DNA of 32,249 nt. Origin: Streptomyces sp. PTY087I2 (GTDB lineage Bacteria > Actinomycetota > Actinomycetes > Streptomycetales > Streptomycetaceae). The position numbers were made by a program, and so were the translations under genes. The stretch spans positions 1 through 32,249 of the forward strand of contig NZ_LZRD01000050.1 of the NCBI RefSeq assembly GCF_001687325.1. The letters run 5' to 3'. Below are positions 30,862-32,249 of this stretch, piece after piece. Position 1 is the stretch's first letter; every line of letters starts with the position of its first letter. The notes below the pieces were generated by a model that worked only from the letters and a program-made list of their open reading frames with translations, did not search any database and was not told the DNA's origin.

Positions 30862-32249
30862 TCAGGCCATCAGCTCCGCCTCCATCGCGGCGCGCAGCCG
30901 GAGGGTGGAGACCAGGCGCTGGAAGGCCTCCGACCAGTAGCCTCCCGCCCCCGGCGACGCCCCCTCCTGCTCGTCCTGCGCGGCCGTCAGGACCTCCAGC
31001 CGGTCGGCCTCGGCCGGGTCCAGACAGCGTTCCGCGAGGCCCATCACCCCGCTGAAGCTCCACGGATAACTCCCGCCGTCCCGCGCGATGTCGAGCGCGT
31101 CGACCACCGCACGCCCGAGCGGCCCGGCCCAGGGGACCGTGCACACCCCGAGCAACTGGAACGCCTCCGACAGCCCGTGTGCCGCGATGAACTCGGCCAC
31201 CCAGGAGGCGCGTTCCCCTTCGTCCAGGATCGCCAGGAGCTTTGACCGCTCGGCTATCGAGGCCGTCCCGGGGCCGCTCGCCACCGGCTCCGACGGACGC
31301 CCGAGCAGGGCCCGGGACCACCGCGGATTCCGCTGCCGGACCGCCGCCCGGCACCAGGCGGTGTGCAGCTCGTCGGCCCAGTCGTCGGCGACGGGCAGGG
31401 CCACGATCTCCTCGGCCGGACGCCCGCCGAACCGCTCCTCCCAGACGCCGAGCGGGGTGGCCTCCACCAACTGCCCCAGCCACCAGGACCGTTCGCCCCG
31501 GCCCGTCGGCGGGACCGCCATGACGCCGTCGCGCTGCATGCCCGCGTCGCACTCGTGCGGCGCCTCCACGGCGATGGAAGCGGTGTCCCCCGTACGGTCC
31601 GGGTGCACGCAGGACATCGCGCGGGCCGCCATCCGCGCGGCGAGCGCCGAATCGGGCAGGGCGGAGAGCAGTTCGGCGGCGGTGGCACGGACATTGCGGC
31701 TGCGGTCGGACAGGGCCTGCTCCAGGAACGGCTCGTCGGCGGCGCCGAGCCCCGACCGCAGCGAATCCAGGAACATCAGCCGGTCCTCGGCCCGTTCGGC
31801 CGGCCAGGTGGTGGCGAGCAGGGCGAGCCCGGCGGGCGGATCCTGCGCCCGTACGGCGTCGAGCAGCGCGACCCGCTCCGCGAACAGCCCCTCCTCCCAC
31901 AGCCGCGCCACCGCATCCGGGTCCGTGAGATCGAGCTGCGGCGCACCGCTCGCGGAACCCCGCAGGGCGAACTTCCAGTCGGGGTTCAGCCCGGCCAGCC
32001 ACAGACCGCGCGGCCCGGCGAACGCGAGCGCCTGCGGGCGCAGGTCCGTCCGCGCGCGGGCGGCGTCCAGCAGCGGGGGCAGCAGGGCCGCCGGGGCCCG
32101 GAAGCCCCTCCGGTTGGCGATGGCCAGCCACTGCGGGATGAGCTCGGTGAGGTCGGGCGCGGTCCCGCGCCGCCCGCCGCCCGAGGGCGCCGAGCGGCCG
32201 GCCAGCAGGTGGGCCAGCCGGTGCCGGGCGGCCTCGGGGAGCGCGGGGC
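30862..32249 (-). CDS. DUF5691-like protein (5' end outside window)
   Basis: Minus-strand frame open to the right edge, so at least 462 residues; a GTG at 31911 lies in the middle of well-conserved-looking sequence and is not a real start. The visible part is soluble, Leu/Ala-rich and helical, with HEAT-like pairs (for example RSRNVRATAAELLSALPDS, SDRSRNV) and repeated Trp-Leu units (PQWLAIANRRGFRAP, RGLWLAGLNPDWKF). This pattern is that of DUF5691 proteins, which I recall next to SWIM zinc-finger, MoxR-type AAA+ and VWA-domain genes; those would lie beyond the edge. The function is unknown. Its TGA at 30862 is 38 nt from the minisatellite. Confidence 0.75.
   Translation of the reverse strand, partial: PALPEAARHRLAHLLAGRSAPSGGGRRGTAPDLTELIPQWLAIANRRGFRAPAALLPPLLDAARARTDLRPQALAFAGPRGLWLAGLNPDWKFALRGSASGAPQLDLTDPDAVARLWEEGLFAERVALLDAVRAQDPPAGLALLATTWPAERAEDRLMFLDSLRSGLGAADEPFLEQALSDRSRNVRATAAELLSALPDSALAARMAARAMSCVHPDRTGDTASIAVEAPHECDAGMQRDGVMAVPPTGRGERSWWLGQLVEATPLGVWEERFGGRPAEEIVALPVADDWADELHTAWCRAAVRQRNPRWSRALLGRPSEPVASGPGTASIAERSKLLAILDEGERASWVAEFIAAHGLSEAFQLLGVCTVPWAGPLGRAVVDALDIARDGGSYPWSFSGVMGLAERCLDPAEADRLEVLTAAQDEQEGASPGAGGYWSEAFQRLVSTLRLRAAMEAELMA

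Noticed and set aside
30537..31055. 172-codon plus-strand frame over the minisatellite
   Set aside because: The 20-bp period changes frame each copy and the frame continues antisense into the DUF5691-like gene; no ribosome site.
1..32249. tRNA, CRISPR, insertion sequences or attachment sites
   Set aside because: Looked for cloverleafs, regular spacer arrays, transposase motifs and terminal repeats; found none.

Overview
The window is chromosomal DNA from a high-G+C actinomycete, almost certainly a Streptomyces. Third codon positions are nearly all G or C, GTG/TTG starts are common, and the gene set is typical of the genus: tandem membrane Ser/Thr kinases, a LAxTG surface protein, PspC-type regulators and NlpC/P60 hydrolases. 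From memory, the order (kinases, semialdehyde dehydrogenase, GMC oxidoreductase, chorismate mutase, guaA, two-component system, NlpC/P60 genes, pcrA, M23 peptidase, lipase, icmB) resembles the conserved core around guaA and icmB in S. coelicolor; I could not check this by alignment. No tRNA, rRNA, CRISPR array, prophage or insertion sequence is visible.

Layout. 1-5251: three tandem Ser/Thr-kinase-type membrane proteins; the first is cut by the left edge and looks kinase-degenerate. 5425-8993: gabD2-like succinate-semialdehyde dehydrogenase and a ChoD-like GMC oxidoreductase, probably one transcript starting at a leaderless promoter. 9153-10919: secreted surface protein with a LASTG sorting signal, followed by a strong terminator and a densely palindromic gap. 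11280-11765 (minus): small AroQ chorismate mutase preceded by a leader peptide with Phe-Val-Phe-Thr-Tyr codons and an intrinsic terminator, i.e. a transcription attenuator. 11918-13504: guaA. 13642-17133: Uma2-type protein, class II aldolase-like protein, multi-pass membrane protein, DoxX protein. 17040-20845: a PspC membrane protein plus a small membrane protein (minus), divergent from a PspC sensor kinase/NarL-type regulator pair, with operator-like repeats between.

20961-28633: cell-wall hydrolases around a helicase. Two NlpC/P60 endopeptidases (minus) flank a small membrane protein; the second sits under a c-di-AMP (ydaO-type) riboswitch. Then come pcrA (plus) and a membrane-anchored M23 peptidase with a tyrosine-rich repeat tail (minus). 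28839-30527: a lipase/esterase (minus) divergent from icmB, the B12-binding small subunit of isobutyryl-CoA mutase. 30541-30824: a 14-copy, about 20-bp minisatellite. 30862 to the right edge: a DUF5691-like protein, partial.

No exotic multi-gene system is evident. The strongest candidates for new biology are cis-regulatory: the aromatic attenuator of chorismate mutase, the structured gap at 10977-11093, operator-like repeats between the PspC genes, and a box shared by the two NlpC/P60 promoters.
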